Part shown: positions 16,695 through 25,104 of the stretch, one piece after another | Position numbering within the stretch: the first letter of the stretch is position 1 | How the letters are laid out: each line of letters starts with the position of its first letter | Origin: CAYHXN01 sp964373675 | Lineage (GTDB): Bacteria > Patescibacteriota > Minisyncoccia > UBA6257 > WO2-44-18 | Length of the DNA: 64,000 nucleotides | Reading direction: 5' to 3' | Assembly: GCA_964373675.1 (NCBI GenBank) | Contig: CAYJVO010000001.1 | Location: 1 to 64,000 of the forward strand | Translations under genes and position numbers: made by a program | The notes under the pieces: model-generated | Databases searched by the model: none | Told to the model about the DNA's origin: nothing | The model's input: the letters and a program-made list of their open reading frames with translations, nothing else

Positions 16695-18188
16695 ATGGTA
16701 CTGCTTAAAGGCGTCCAAGTAGTTGACGGTTCCGGGAGACCGCCGTTTAAAGCCGAGGTTTTGTTAAAAGACGACAAAATCTCCGCCATTGGAAATTTCC
16801 CAAACAAAAAAGCCGACCTTATTCTAGATGGCCTTGGCAGTTATTTAATGCCGGGATTTATTGATATCAATACCGATTCTGACCACTATCTTTCTCTTTT
16901 TACCAATCCGGCCCAAAAAGATTTTATTGCCCAAGGTGTCACTACTATTATCGGCGGCCAGTGCGGATCTTCGTTGGCGCCCTTACTTTACGGCACTCTG
17001 GAATCAATCCGCAAATGGACCGACACCAATTTAATAAATGTTAATTGGCACACCGTGGACGAATTCTTTAGAGTTTTAGCCCGCATTAAACTCGGCGTTA
17101 ATTTCGGCACTTTAGTTGGTCATTCCACTATCCGCCGCGCTTTGATTGGTGAAGATCTGCGCCGCCTCACAGCGCAAGAAACAGTGATTTTTAAAAAACT
17201 GCTGATGGACGCACTGACTGAAGGAGCGCTGGGTCTTTCTAGTGGATTAAGTTACGCGCATTCACGCAACACTCCTTACGAAGAATTGAAAGAATTAGCA
17301 GATGTCGTGGCGAAACACAACGCCGTGTACACCACTCATTTAAGAAGCGAAAGAGAGGGGCTGACGGCGGCGGTTAATGAAACTTTAAAGTTGGCTCACG
17401 AAACCGGCGCCACAACTATCATCAGCCATTTTCGTCCCCACATTGGATTTGAAACAGATTTTGAAGAAGCTCTGCAAATGATTAATGAAACCTCGGAGCA
17501 CACACCGATTTATTTTGATGTTTATCCTTTTGACACCAGCATTATGCCAATCTATACCCTTTTGCCGCTCTGGGCGCAAAATGGCGGTTTGGAAGTAATG
17601 AGATCAAATATTGAAACACCGACGATTCGGGAAAAAATTCTTAAAGAACTGCCACCGCTTAAAAAAGATGACTTGGTAGTGGCTCAAGCTTTTAATGCAC
17701 CTTATCTGGTAGGAAAAACTTTAGGAATGGTTTCGGAAAATCAAAATCTCAATCTTAATGAAGCGCTGCTGAAAATAATGTCCGCCACCGATCTGCGCGC
17801 CTTAGTTTTTTATAAAAATCTTAACCTTGACTTGATTGTCAAAAGTTTAGAGAGCGGGAAATCGTTAATTGCTTCTAACGCCGCCAGTCTTCCGGAAAAC
17901 GCACAGACGGTGAAGCACGAACGATTTGTCAATACTTTCCCAAAATATCTGAGTATGGCCGCTCAAAAAGAAGTGAGATTGATAGAAGAAGCGGTTAAAA
18001 AAATAACCTCCCAGCCAGCCAGCATCTTTAATATTAAAAATCGGGGATTAGTTAAGGAAGGTTATTTTGCTGATTTGGTTCTTTGGAAAAACAATAAAAT
18101 TCAAGCAACTTTTGTCAATGGCCAGTTGGTTTACGATGAAGGAAAGTTTTTAGACGCATACGCGGGAACAATCGTTAAAAGCCACTAG
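16695..18188 (+). CDS. D-aminoacylase-like amidohydrolase with missing metal ligands
   Basis: This 497-residue protein follows the N-acyl-D-amino-acid deacylase pattern: PGFIDINTDSD (53-63), QGVTTIIGGQCGSS (80-93), TTHLRSE, IISHFRPHIG and the C-terminal TSQPASIFNIKNRGLVKEGYFADLVLW. In active members the first motif is DxHxH; here it is D-I-N-T-D, so both His are gone. The later SDG motif reads SNA, losing the catalytic Asp. The bridging Cys (90) and the two later His remain. Catalysis is therefore doubtful. It sits between mraY and ftsW with its own promoter. Confidence 0.8.
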   Translation: MVLLKGVQVVDGSGRPPFKAEVLLKDDKISAIGNFPNKKADLILDGLGSYLMPGFIDINTDSDHYLSLFTNPAQKDFIAQGVTTIIGGQCGSSLAPLLYGTLESIRKWTDTNLINVNWHTVDEFFRVLARIKLGVNFGTLVGHSTIRRALIGEDLRRLTAQETVIFKKLLMDALTEGALGLSSGLSYAHSRNTPYEELKELADVVAKHNAVYTTHLRSEREGLTAAVNETLKLAHETGATTIISHFRPHIGFETDFEEALQMINETSEHTPIYFDVYPFDTSIMPIYTLLPLWAQNGGLEVMRSNIETPTIREKILKELPPLKKDDLVVAQAFNAPYLVGKTLGMVSENQNLNLNEALLKIMSATDLRALVFYKNLNLDLIVKSLESGKSLIASNAASLPENAQTVKHERFVNTFPKYLSMAAQKEVRLIEEAVKKITSQPASIFNIKNRGLVKEGYFADLVLWKNNKIQATFVNGQLVYDEGKFLDAYAGTIVKSH

Positions 18189-18228
18189 AGGTTAGAGACT
18201 AGTAGCTAGGGACTATTCCCTAGTGGCT
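18180..18228. repeat. Small palindromic repeat overlapping the amidohydrolase stop codon
   Basis: AGCCACTAG (18180-18188) and CTAGTGGCT (18220-18228) are perfect inverted ends of a 49-bp element. The gene's TAG stop is part of the left end. A partial relative (TCCCTAGTGGCTTA) lies near 51577-51592. Confidence 0.65.
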
Positions 18229-18235
18229 AAAAATA

Positions 18236-19327
18236 ATGAAACGCTACGGCTCTCCAGATTACGTCATTATTACAATCATCGGCCTGCTGGTAATTTTCGG
18301 TCTGGTAATGCTGGCCAGCGCTTCTTCTAATTTAGGACAAAGCCGATTCAACGATACTTATTACTATCTCAAGCATCAAGTACTGTACGGCCTCAGTTTG
18401 GGATTAGTAGGATTTGTTTTAGCATCTAAGATTTATTACCGCTGGTACCAAAAGACGGCTTTTTTGATGGTGCTAATCAGCATCGGTTTGTTAGTATTAG
18501 TCTTTTCACCTTTAGGAATAGGCGTCAGCAATGCCGACCGGTGGCTTAAATTAGGACCGATTACTTTTCAGCCAGCCGAACTTTTAAAAATAACTTTCAT
18601 TTTATATTTGACCGCTTGGTTAAGTAAAGATCAAAGCCGATCACAAAGCTTCACTAAGGGATTTCTGCCGCTTTTGTTAGTAACGGCGATTATTAGCGGA
18701 TTACTGCTGAAGCAGCCGACCACCAGCATGGCAGTATTGTTGCTGGCGACGGCTTTTATTATTTATTACGCTAGCGGAGCTAAGCTGGCTTATCTGGCTG
18801 GTCTAACGCTTGCCGGCATCATAGCCGTTTCACTGGTAATCTTTACTACCCCTTACCGGTTCAATCGGATTATGAATTTTTTAAATCCGGAGGCTAACCC
18901 TCTGGCCGGCGGGTATCATTTAACTCAAGCGTTGATCACTATTGGCTCCGGAGAATGGTTAGGTGTGGGTTACGGCCAGTCAACTACAAAAATAAAATAT
19001 CTACCCGAACCGGTGGGCGATTCTATCTTTGCTGTCATTGCCGAAGAATTAGGATTTATCGGTTCATTATTTCTTATTACGTTATTCACGGTGCTGATTC
19101 TGCGGATTTTTATGCTAGCCAGAAAAACTTCTGATCGCTTTGCTAAGCTTACACTTATCGGTTTTAGTTCTCTGATTGCTATTCAAGTTTTTATGAACAT
19201 AGGCGCCATCTCCGGACTAATACCGCTCACTGGCGTGCCCCTTCCTTTTATCAGCTATGGCGGCACGGCTTTAGCGGTTTTTATGACCATGAGCGGAATA
19301 ATCGTCAATATCTCAAAATATTCTTAA
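18236..19327 (+). CDS. ftsW: Peptidoglycan polymerase FtsW
   Basis: This 363-residue SEDS glycosyltransferase polymerises lipid II. It has about ten helices with LASASS near residue 26, the ADRWLKLGPITFQPAELLKI loop, and PEPVGDSIFAVIAEELGFIG. The C-terminal PFISYGGTALAVFM is also present. FtsW and RodA are hard to separate by motif; position between mraY and murG favours FtsW. Confidence 0.9.
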   Translation: MKRYGSPDYVIITIIGLLVIFGLVMLASASSNLGQSRFNDTYYYLKHQVLYGLSLGLVGFVLASKIYYRWYQKTAFLMVLISIGLLVLVFSPLGIGVSNADRWLKLGPITFQPAELLKITFILYLTAWLSKDQSRSQSFTKGFLPLLLVTAIISGLLLKQPTTSMAVLLLATAFIIYYASGAKLAYLAGLTLAGIIAVSLVIFTTPYRFNRIMNFLNPEANPLAGGYHLTQALITIGSGEWLGVGYGQSTTKIKYLPEPVGDSIFAVIAEELGFIGSLFLITLFTVLILRIFMLARKTSDRFAKLTLIGFSSLIAIQVFMNIGAISGLIPLTGVPLPFISYGGTALAVFMTMSGIIVNISKYS

Positions 19328-19335
19328 TTCCTTGA

Positions 19336-19341
19336 TATAAT
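19336..19341 (+). promoter_or_regulatory. -10 box of murG, leaderless type
   Basis: TATAAT ends 7 nt before ATG 19349. Confidence 0.65.
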
Positions 19342-19348
19342 TTAATAA

Positions 19349-20521
19349 ATGAATAAAGAAACCCGAATTTTGTTAACCGGCGGCGGAACCGGCGGGCACA
19401 TTTATCCGCTGTCGGCCGTCGCCAAAAAAATTCAGGAACAGACCCCGAATGCGGACATTGCTTATGCCGGCCAGCCAGGCGGTTACCGCGGCATTTTAGA
19501 ACAGCACAATATAAAAATTTTAAGTGTGGTCTCCAGCAAGTGGCGCCGTTATTTTTCGCCTTTAAATGTCCTGGAGGTTTTCCGTTTTTTTATTGGCTTC
19601 TTGCAGGCGTTTTGGAAGATTTATTGGTTTATGCCGGACGCTCTTTTTTCCAAAGGCGGTCCCGGCGCCTTACCAATAATTCTTGTCTGCCGATTTTATC
19701 TGATACCAATAGTAATTCATGAGTCTGATGTCATTCCCGGTTTGACCAGCATAATTTCTGCCCGGTACGCTAAAAAAATTTTCCTTGCTTTTGAGGAGGC
19801 CGAAGGTTATTTCCAAAATAAAAATACTGAGGTTGTGGGACAGCCGGTTAGAGATGAAATCGCCTCTGGCGGATTGCCACCATCGGAAACCAGAAAAATG
19901 CTTGGTTTTTCCGCCGATCTACCAATGATTTTGGTTATAGGCGGTTCACAAGGATCAACGCGAATTAACGATTTTATTCTTTCTAATCTCAAACTTCTGC
20001 TGGAGAAATTTCAAATCTTGCATCAAATCGGAGAAAATAATTATAAAGATTACAACCAAGAATATGAAGTGGAAAGCCGGCGATTGAGTCCGTTGCTAAA
20101 AAGCCGTTATCATTTTGCCGCTTATTTAAACAATAGTCATCCATTCACGATGGCCAGTGCTTTGTCAGCGGCAGACGCGGTAATTTCCCGCGGAGGAGCG
20201 AGCGCAATATTTGAAATTTCCGCTTTAGGTAAACCATCAATTCTGATTCCTCTGCCTGAATCCGCCCGCAATCATCAGGAAGCTAACGCTTATGCTTTCC
20301 AAAAAACTGGCGCCGCTATTGTAATTGAAGAAGAAAACCTGAAACCCAATCTCTTTGAAAGTATTTTGGAAAATCTTTTTTCCGCCTCCGGAGGCGGAAA
20401 AAATCTCCAGAAATTACAGATGATGTCCGAAGCGGCTAAAAGATTTTATAAACCCCAAGCAGCAGAAAAAATCGCCTCTTATATATTGAAATTGCTTAAT
20501 GAAAATAAATATGGCCATTAA
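19349..20521 (+). CDS. murG: MurG, lipid II-forming N-acetylglucosaminyl transferase
   Basis: MurG adds GlcNAc to lipid I on the inner membrane face. The 390-residue GT-B protein has LLTGGGTGGHIYP at the start, SKGGPGALP, HESDVIPGL, the second-domain VIGGSQGSTRIN, and the donor-binding SRGGASAIFEI. A short Gly-rich insertion (SASGGGK near residue 345) looks lineage-specific. It follows ftsW, completing mraY-ftsW-murG. Confidence 0.95.
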   Translation: MNKETRILLTGGGTGGHIYPLSAVAKKIQEQTPNADIAYAGQPGGYRGILEQHNIKILSVVSSKWRRYFSPLNVLEVFRFFIGFLQAFWKIYWFMPDALFSKGGPGALPIILVCRFYLIPIVIHESDVIPGLTSIISARYAKKIFLAFEEAEGYFQNKNTEVVGQPVRDEIASGGLPPSETRKMLGFSADLPMILVIGGSQGSTRINDFILSNLKLLLEKFQILHQIGENNYKDYNQEYEVESRRLSPLLKSRYHFAAYLNNSHPFTMASALSAADAVISRGGASAIFEISALGKPSILIPLPESARNHQEANAYAFQKTGAAIVIEEENLKPNLFESILENLFSASGGGKNLQKLQMMSEAAKRFYKPQAAEKIASYILKLLNENKYGH

Positions 20522-20531
20522 AATGAGCAGG

Positions 20532-20657
20532 TCTACAAAATACGAAATCTTACCAATATACGAAACCGATTTGGTATATTCGCCTGCCTGCCGGCCTTGC
20601 TCCGCCGAAGCGCTACGCGAAGGCGATGCAGGCAGGTACTATTTTCGTATTTAGTAA
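20532..20657. repeat. TACGAAA palindromic repeat with nested element, copy A2
   Basis: Outer arms resemble CTACGAAATACGAAA and its complement. The core has AATATACGAAA. A 54-bp GC-rich segment (20583-20636) with its own inverted ends CCTGCCTGC/GCAGGCAGG is inserted in the middle. Almost the same composite occurs at 51057-51182. Confidence 0.85.
20583..20636. repeat. Nested 54-bp GC-rich palindromic insertion
   Basis: It begins CCTGCCTGCCGG and ends GATGCAGGCAGG. The copy at 51107-51160 differs at one base near the start. Simpler family members at 54856 and 56693 lack this segment, so it is an insertion into the outer repeat. Confidence 0.8.
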
Positions 20658-20664
20658 CTTATAG

Positions 20665-22116
20665 ATGATTACAAAATTAAAAAAAATCCGAACCCGCATC
20701 GCGCCTTCGCCAACGGGTTATTTTCATATTGGCACTGCCCGAACCGCGCTTTTTAACTGGCTTTTTACCAAACAGCAGGGCGGGAAATTTATTTTGCGCA
20801 TTGAGGATACTGATTTAGAGCGATCCGATAAAAAATTTGAAAAGGATATTATGGAGAATCTTAAATGGCTTGGCCTGGATTGGGACGAAGGACCAGTCGC
20901 AGCTGCGACTGGTCAAAGATCAAAGATCAAAGGTCAAATGTATGTAGGCGACTGCGGGCCGTATCGGCAAAGTGAACGATTAGAAACCTATAAAAAATAT
21001 ATAAACAGACTACTGGATCAAAAACTTGCTTATTATTGCTTTTGCACCCCGGAAGAACTGGAAGAACAGCGGCAAGCAATGTTGGTTCAGGGATTAGCCC
21101 CTAAATACAGCGGAAAATGCAGCGCCTTGAGTGCAATAATAACCAAAAAGAATCTAGCAGTTCAAAAATCGCACATTATTCGTTTTCGGGTGCCGCAAAC
21201 AACCGTAACTTTTAAGGACATTATTCGCGGCCCCATCAGCTTTGATGCCTCATTGATTGGAGATATCGCTATCGCTAAAGATCCGGAAATTCCGCTTTAT
21301 AATTTCGCCGTGGTGGTGGACGACTATGAAATGGAAATTTCTCATGTGATTCGCGGCGAAGACCATGTTGCCAATACCCCAAAACAAATCTTACTTCAAA
21401 AAGCTTTAGAATTTCCCCAGCCGGAATACGCCCATCTCCCTCTTATTTTGGACCCGGATCGGCATAAAATGTCCAAAAGATATTCCGCTGTTTCGGTAGC
21501 CGAATATCGCAACCAGGGATATTTGCCGGAAGCAATGATTAATTTTATGGCGCTGCTTGGCTGGCATCCCGGACCGGTAACACCAAAAGGTTTTGAAAGA
21601 GAAATTTTCAGCTTACAAGAATTAATTCAAGAGTTTAATTTGGAGCGAGTGCAAAAAGCCGGCGCGGTTTTCAATATTGAAAAACTAAACTGGATTAACG
21701 CGCAGTATATTAAAAAACTTTCAGATAAAGAGCTGGCGAAAATGCTTAATTTTAAAAACCTTAAAGTGATTGCTTTAGCGAAAGACAGAATGAAAAACCT
21801 TTCGGATTTTCACGAATTAGCTGACTGGGCAATAAAATTGCCGGATTATTCCGCAGACCTTTTAATCTGGAAGCAAACATCGAAAGAGGTGATAAAGGAA
21901 AATTTAAGGCGGGCGCTGGAAATTTTAGAATCCGGAGAAAGAAATGACTTAATGAAGCTGGCAGAAGAACGGGGCAGGGGTGAGGTATTGTGGCCGGTCC
22001 GCGCCGCTCTATCCGGCAAAGACGCGTCTCCGGGCCCGCTGGAAATGATTGAAGCTTTGGGTAAAAAAGAAGCAATCAAGCGGCTGAAAATCGCCATCAA
22101 AAAACTTGAATCATGA
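20665..22116 (+). CDS. gltX: Glutamyl-tRNA synthetase with in-frame insertion
   Basis: This is a class I synthetase of 483 residues. HIGH-type motif: APSPTGYFHIGTARTAL. KMSKR motif: HKMSKRYS. A C-terminal anticodon-binding helical domain follows. It charges tRNA-Glu and, as no glutaminyl synthetase is seen here, may also charge tRNA-Gln (inference). Between DEGP (74-77) and GPYRQSERL about 20 extra residues are encoded by an 18-bp palindrome (20894-20911) followed by tandem GATCAAA units, a repeat insertion kept in frame. Confidence 0.94.
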   Translation: MITKLKKIRTRIAPSPTGYFHIGTARTALFNWLFTKQQGGKFILRIEDTDLERSDKKFEKDIMENLKWLGLDWDEGPVAAATGQRSKIKGQMYVGDCGPYRQSERLETYKKYINRLLDQKLAYYCFCTPEELEEQRQAMLVQGLAPKYSGKCSALSAIITKKNLAVQKSHIIRFRVPQTTVTFKDIIRGPISFDASLIGDIAIAKDPEIPLYNFAVVVDDYEMEISHVIRGEDHVANTPKQILLQKALEFPQPEYAHLPLILDPDRHKMSKRYSAVSVAEYRNQGYLPEAMINFMALLGWHPGPVTPKGFEREIFSLQELIQEFNLERVQKAGAVFNIEKLNWINAQYIKKLSDKELAKMLNFKNLKVIALAKDRMKNLSDFHELADWAIKLPDYSADLLIWKQTSKEVIKENLRRALEILESGERNDLMKLAEERGRGEVLWPVRAALSGKDASPGPLEMIEALGKKEAIKRLKIAIKKLES

Positions 22117-22133
22117 ATCAAGAATTATGAATT

Positions 22134-23360
22134 ATGAAGCGACTATTTCAACTTATTTTTATTTGTACATTCTTTATTCCCGCTGTGGTTGCGGCTGTTC
22201 CCGAGAATCTGAATAAAGCCATTGAAGAAAAAGTACGAGCACTCCAGGAAATCAATACCCAAATAGAAAAAACCCAAAAAGAAATTGACTCCGCCCAAAT
22301 TCAGCAAAAAACCCTCAAGAGAGAATTAGGCAACCTGAACTATGGCATTAACCAGCTTAATCTTTCCATTAAATCCAGCGAAATTGGCATTGAAAAACTA
22401 AATTTAGAGCTGGAAGTTCTTCAGTACGATATTCAGGATACCGAAATAACAATTCAAACTAAACAGTTGGCAGTCATTAAATTCCTGCGTGAATTGCAAC
22501 AAAAAGACAATGAATCTCTTCTCTTGGCAATGCTGAAAAAGAAAAGCTTGGCGGACAGCTTCTTTGAACTGCAAAGCATTGATGCCCTTAATAACCAGCT
22601 TTCTTTGGAAGTTAAAAACCTCCAACAGCTTCAAAGCAAGCTCCAAGACAAATTTAACAAAAGGAGTGTTAAAAAACAGCAATCAGTCCTAGAAAATAAT
22701 AATTTAAAGAATCGTCGGGAAATTTTTACTGACCAAAAAAGTGCTCGCGTCACTCTTCTATCCCAAACCCAAAATCAGGAGAAAATTTATCAGCAGCAGC
22801 TGAGCGAACTGGAGAAAAAACAACGCGCTATCAGCGATGAAATCGGCGTAATTGAAGACGAATTGAGGCGCACTTTTGATCCCAGTATTTTACCGATTAA
22901 AAGGCCTGGGGTTTTAGGAAAACCGGTAGCAGGCCCCTTAAGTCAGGAGTACGGGCAAACGGCCGTCGGGCGCCGCCTTTATAAAAATGGATTTCACAAC
23001 GGCGTGGATTTCCAAGCGGCGATTGGCACTCCGGTTTTTTCTGCTGAGGGCGGCGAAATTATTGCAGTCGGCAACAATGGCCGACTGCAATACGGAAAAT
23101 ATGTCTTGATCAACCATCCTAATAATTTAACCACTCTCTATGCCCATTTGTCCCGTCAGCAAGTTAATAAAGGCGATTTTGTAAAAAGAGGCGATTTGAT
23201 CGGCTACAGCGGCAACACCGGTTACTCCTTTGGCCCCCACGTCCATTTAACGGTTTATTGGGCGCCCAGCGTTCGCTTAGAAAACTTCCCCAGCTGCAAC
23301 TGCGGTTTAGTACCGCTCGGCATTACCATTAATCCTTTAGATTATTTAGAACGTTTATAA
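22134..23360 (+). CDS. Coiled-coil M23 family peptidase (EnvC-like)
   Basis: This 408-residue protein has a signal peptide (1-20), a long coiled coil (about 25-245), and a LytM/M23 domain. Zinc-site features are FHNGVDF (His and Asp, near 287) and GPHVHL (near 369), with LYAHLS between, so the domain looks catalytic. Coiled-coil plus M23 proteins are typical FtsEX-regulated septal hydrolases or activators; a link to the FtsEX pair at 1129-2720 is inference. Confidence 0.9.
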   Translation: MKRLFQLIFICTFFIPAVVAAVPENLNKAIEEKVRALQEINTQIEKTQKEIDSAQIQQKTLKRELGNLNYGINQLNLSIKSSEIGIEKLNLELEVLQYDIQDTEITIQTKQLAVIKFLRELQQKDNESLLLAMLKKKSLADSFFELQSIDALNNQLSLEVKNLQQLQSKLQDKFNKRSVKKQQSVLENNNLKNRREIFTDQKSARVTLLSQTQNQEKIYQQQLSELEKKQRAISDEIGVIEDELRRTFDPSILPIKRPGVLGKPVAGPLSQEYGQTAVGRRLYKNGFHNGVDFQAAIGTPVFSAEGGEIIAVGNNGRLQYGKYVLINHPNNLTTLYAHLSRQQVNKGDFVKRGDLIGYSGNTGYSFGPHVHLTVYWAPSVRLENFPSCNCGLVPLGITINPLDYLERL

Positions 23361-23387
23361 ATATAAATCAAAATCCGATTAGTTTGC

Positions 23388-23393
23388 TATAAT
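23388..23393 (+). promoter_or_regulatory. -10 box of the 23401 gene, leaderless type
   Basis: TATAAT ends 7 nt before ATG 23401. Confidence 0.6.
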
Positions 23394-23400
23394 AAAATAA

Positions 23401-23763
23401 ATGGCTCTGAAGAGACTTATTTTAGCGACCTTTCTCTTGTCGTCTTTTTATTTACCTCAAGAGAAAGATGGCCGGTTGGCGGCTATTTCCGAATCTTTTC
23501 CGAATGCGCCAATAAATTTTCTTCAGGGCTTAAAAGCCGTTAACGACGCTATTCAGAAACCTTTTAGAAATCTTCCTTTGTTTAAAAAAGCTACCGAGAT
23601 TGTCTTAGCGCCCGATGTTCAAGTTTTCGGCTGGCTTAAATCAACAGGTACTTTCTTTAAAAAAATTTGGGGGGGTCTCTCCGGGGTTTTCAAATTTATT
23701 GGCCAGATCTTTGTTTGGCTGCTGGAATTTATGGCAAAGTTAATCAGGATTGGTATTAACTAG
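23401..23763 (+). CDS. Hypothetical secreted or membrane protein
   Basis: This 120-residue protein is of unknown family. A hydrophobic N terminus (LILATFLLSSFYL) looks like a signal or anchor, and a second hydrophobic stretch lies near the C terminus (FIGQIFVWLLEFM). The middle is soluble with aromatic residues. It has a clear -10 box 7 nt upstream. Its stop codon TAG is the first bases of the MITE-like element that follows. Confidence 0.65.
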   Translation: MALKRLILATFLLSSFYLPQEKDGRLAAISESFPNAPINFLQGLKAVNDAIQKPFRNLPLFKKATEIVLAPDVQVFGWLKSTGTFFKKIWGGLSGVFKFIGQIFVWLLEFMAKLIRIGIN

Positions 23764-23890
23764 AACCTATCTCAATAATAATCCTCAAAGAAGCATGACA
23801 ACGAAATTTTCAATTTAGATAGCAACCCAAAGGGATTCTGAAGAAAATTTACTAATATCGCGTTAGGAATTATTATTGAAATAGGTTCTA
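23761..23890. mobile_element. 130-bp MITE-like element with TA-flanked terminal inverted repeats
   Basis: The left end TAGAACCTATCTCAATAATA and the right end, reverse complement TAGAACCTATTTCAATAATA, match over about 20 bp with one mismatch. TA dinucleotides at both ends fit the target duplication of IS630/Tc1-mariner-type elements. There is no ORF inside. The ends supply the stop codon of the upstream gene and the first base of the downstream ATG. Confidence 0.8.
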
Positions 23891-24630
23891 TGCCCAAACC
23901 ATTCCTGTCTGTCATTATACCCGCATATAACGAGGCCGAGCGCCTGCCGCTGACTTTGATTGATGTTGATAAGCATTTGTCCGAGCAAGAATACTCTTAC
24001 GAAATTATTGTCATAGACGATGGGTCATCGGATAACACGACGGAAATCGTTGAACGGTTTATCCCGATGATAAAAAACTTAAAAATCCTAGACAATAAAG
24101 AAAATCAAGGAAAAGGTGCGGCAGTAAAACAAGGAATGCTTATTGCTAAGGGTAACTGGCGGCTTTTTATGGATGCGGACAATTCAACCTCTATTTCCGA
24201 ATTTAATAAAATGCTCCCGTATTTAAAAGAAGGTTACGATATTGTTATTGGTTCCAGGGCTATACGCGGGGCCCAGTTAAGACCGCCGCAGCCGTTTTAT
24301 AAAAGAATGCTGGGGCGATTTAGTAATTGGTTTGTTCGCCTGATTTTAGGCCTGAAAATAAAAGATACCCAATGCGGATTTAAATGCTTTTCTGAAGAGT
24401 CTGCCGAACGGATTTTTTCTTCAATTAAAATTAAAGGATGGGGGTTTGATATTGAATCGTTGGCTTTAGCAAAATTATTTGGCTATCGGATTAAAGAAAT
24501 GCCGGTATTGTGGGTTAATAATCCGGTCAGCCGTGTGAAATTTTCCGGTTATTTCAAAACTTTATGGGAAGTTATCAAAATCCGTTGGTGGCTGTGGAGA
24601 AAGATTTACAAAATCAATACAGTGAGGTAA
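23890..24630 (+). CDS. Glycosyltransferase family 2, ALG5/DPM1-like
   Basis: This 246-residue GT-A enzyme starts FLSVIIPAYNEAERLPLTL. It has VIDDGSSDNT, NQGKGAAVKQGM and the metal-site MDADNST. The segment DTQCGFKCF is typical of dolichyl/polyprenyl-phosphate glucosyl- or mannosyltransferases. It probably charges a polyprenyl carrier for the GT-C enzymes. Its start codon overlaps the right end of a MITE-like element, so its expression signals may come from that element. Confidence 0.87.
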   Translation: MPKPFLSVIIPAYNEAERLPLTLIDVDKHLSEQEYSYEIIVIDDGSSDNTTEIVERFIPMIKNLKILDNKENQGKGAAVKQGMLIAKGNWRLFMDADNSTSISEFNKMLPYLKEGYDIVIGSRAIRGAQLRPPQPFYKRMLGRFSNWFVRLILGLKIKDTQCGFKCFSEESAERIFSSIKIKGWGFDIESLALAKLFGYRIKEMPVLWVNNPVSRVKFSGYFKTLWEVIKIRWWLWRKIYKINTVR

Positions 24631-24640
24631 CATCAACGAA

Positions 24641-25096
24641 ATGGATTACTATTTAACCCCCGAACGGCTTGAGGAATTAAAAAAGGAATTGGAAGAGTCT
24701 AAAACTAAAAAACGTGCCGAGGTGGCCGAGCGGCTGAAAAGAGCCAAAGAATTAGGCGACCTTTCGGAAAATGTGGAGTATCAGGAGGCTCGCGAGGAAC
24801 AAGCGCAGGTTGAGGGCCGCATTTTGGAATTAGAAGAGATTATTAAAAACGCTTCGGTAATTCAGAAAACCGGCAAGCAAGGCGTGGTTCAAATGGGTTC
24901 AACGGTAATAGCAGAAAAAAATGGCCAAGAAATAAAATTCCGAATTGTCGGTTCCAATGAAACCAAACCCGAGGCCGGTCAAATCTCTAACGAATCTCCT
25001 TTAGGGAAGGCATTTATGAACCGAAAAATAGGGGAAGTCGTAAAAGTCAAAACACCCTCGGGCGAAGCGACTTATAAAATTATAAAGATTGAATAA
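24641..25096 (+). CDS. greA: Transcription elongation factor GreA
   Basis: This 151-residue protein has the N-terminal antiparallel coiled coil with the acidic tip GDLSENVEY, which reaches the RNA polymerase active site to rescue backtracked complexes. The C-terminal FKBP-like domain contains ISNESPLGKAFMNRKIGEVV. It lies 10 bp after the GT2 stop and 8 bp before lysS. Confidence 0.95.
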   Translation: MDYYLTPERLEELKKELEESKTKKRAEVAERLKRAKELGDLSENVEYQEAREEQAQVEGRILELEEIIKNASVIQKTGKQGVVQMGSTVIAEKNGQEIKFRIVGSNETKPEAGQISNESPLGKAFMNRKIGEVVKVKTPSGEATYKIIKIE

Positions 25097-25104
25097 GTCC
25101 CAGT

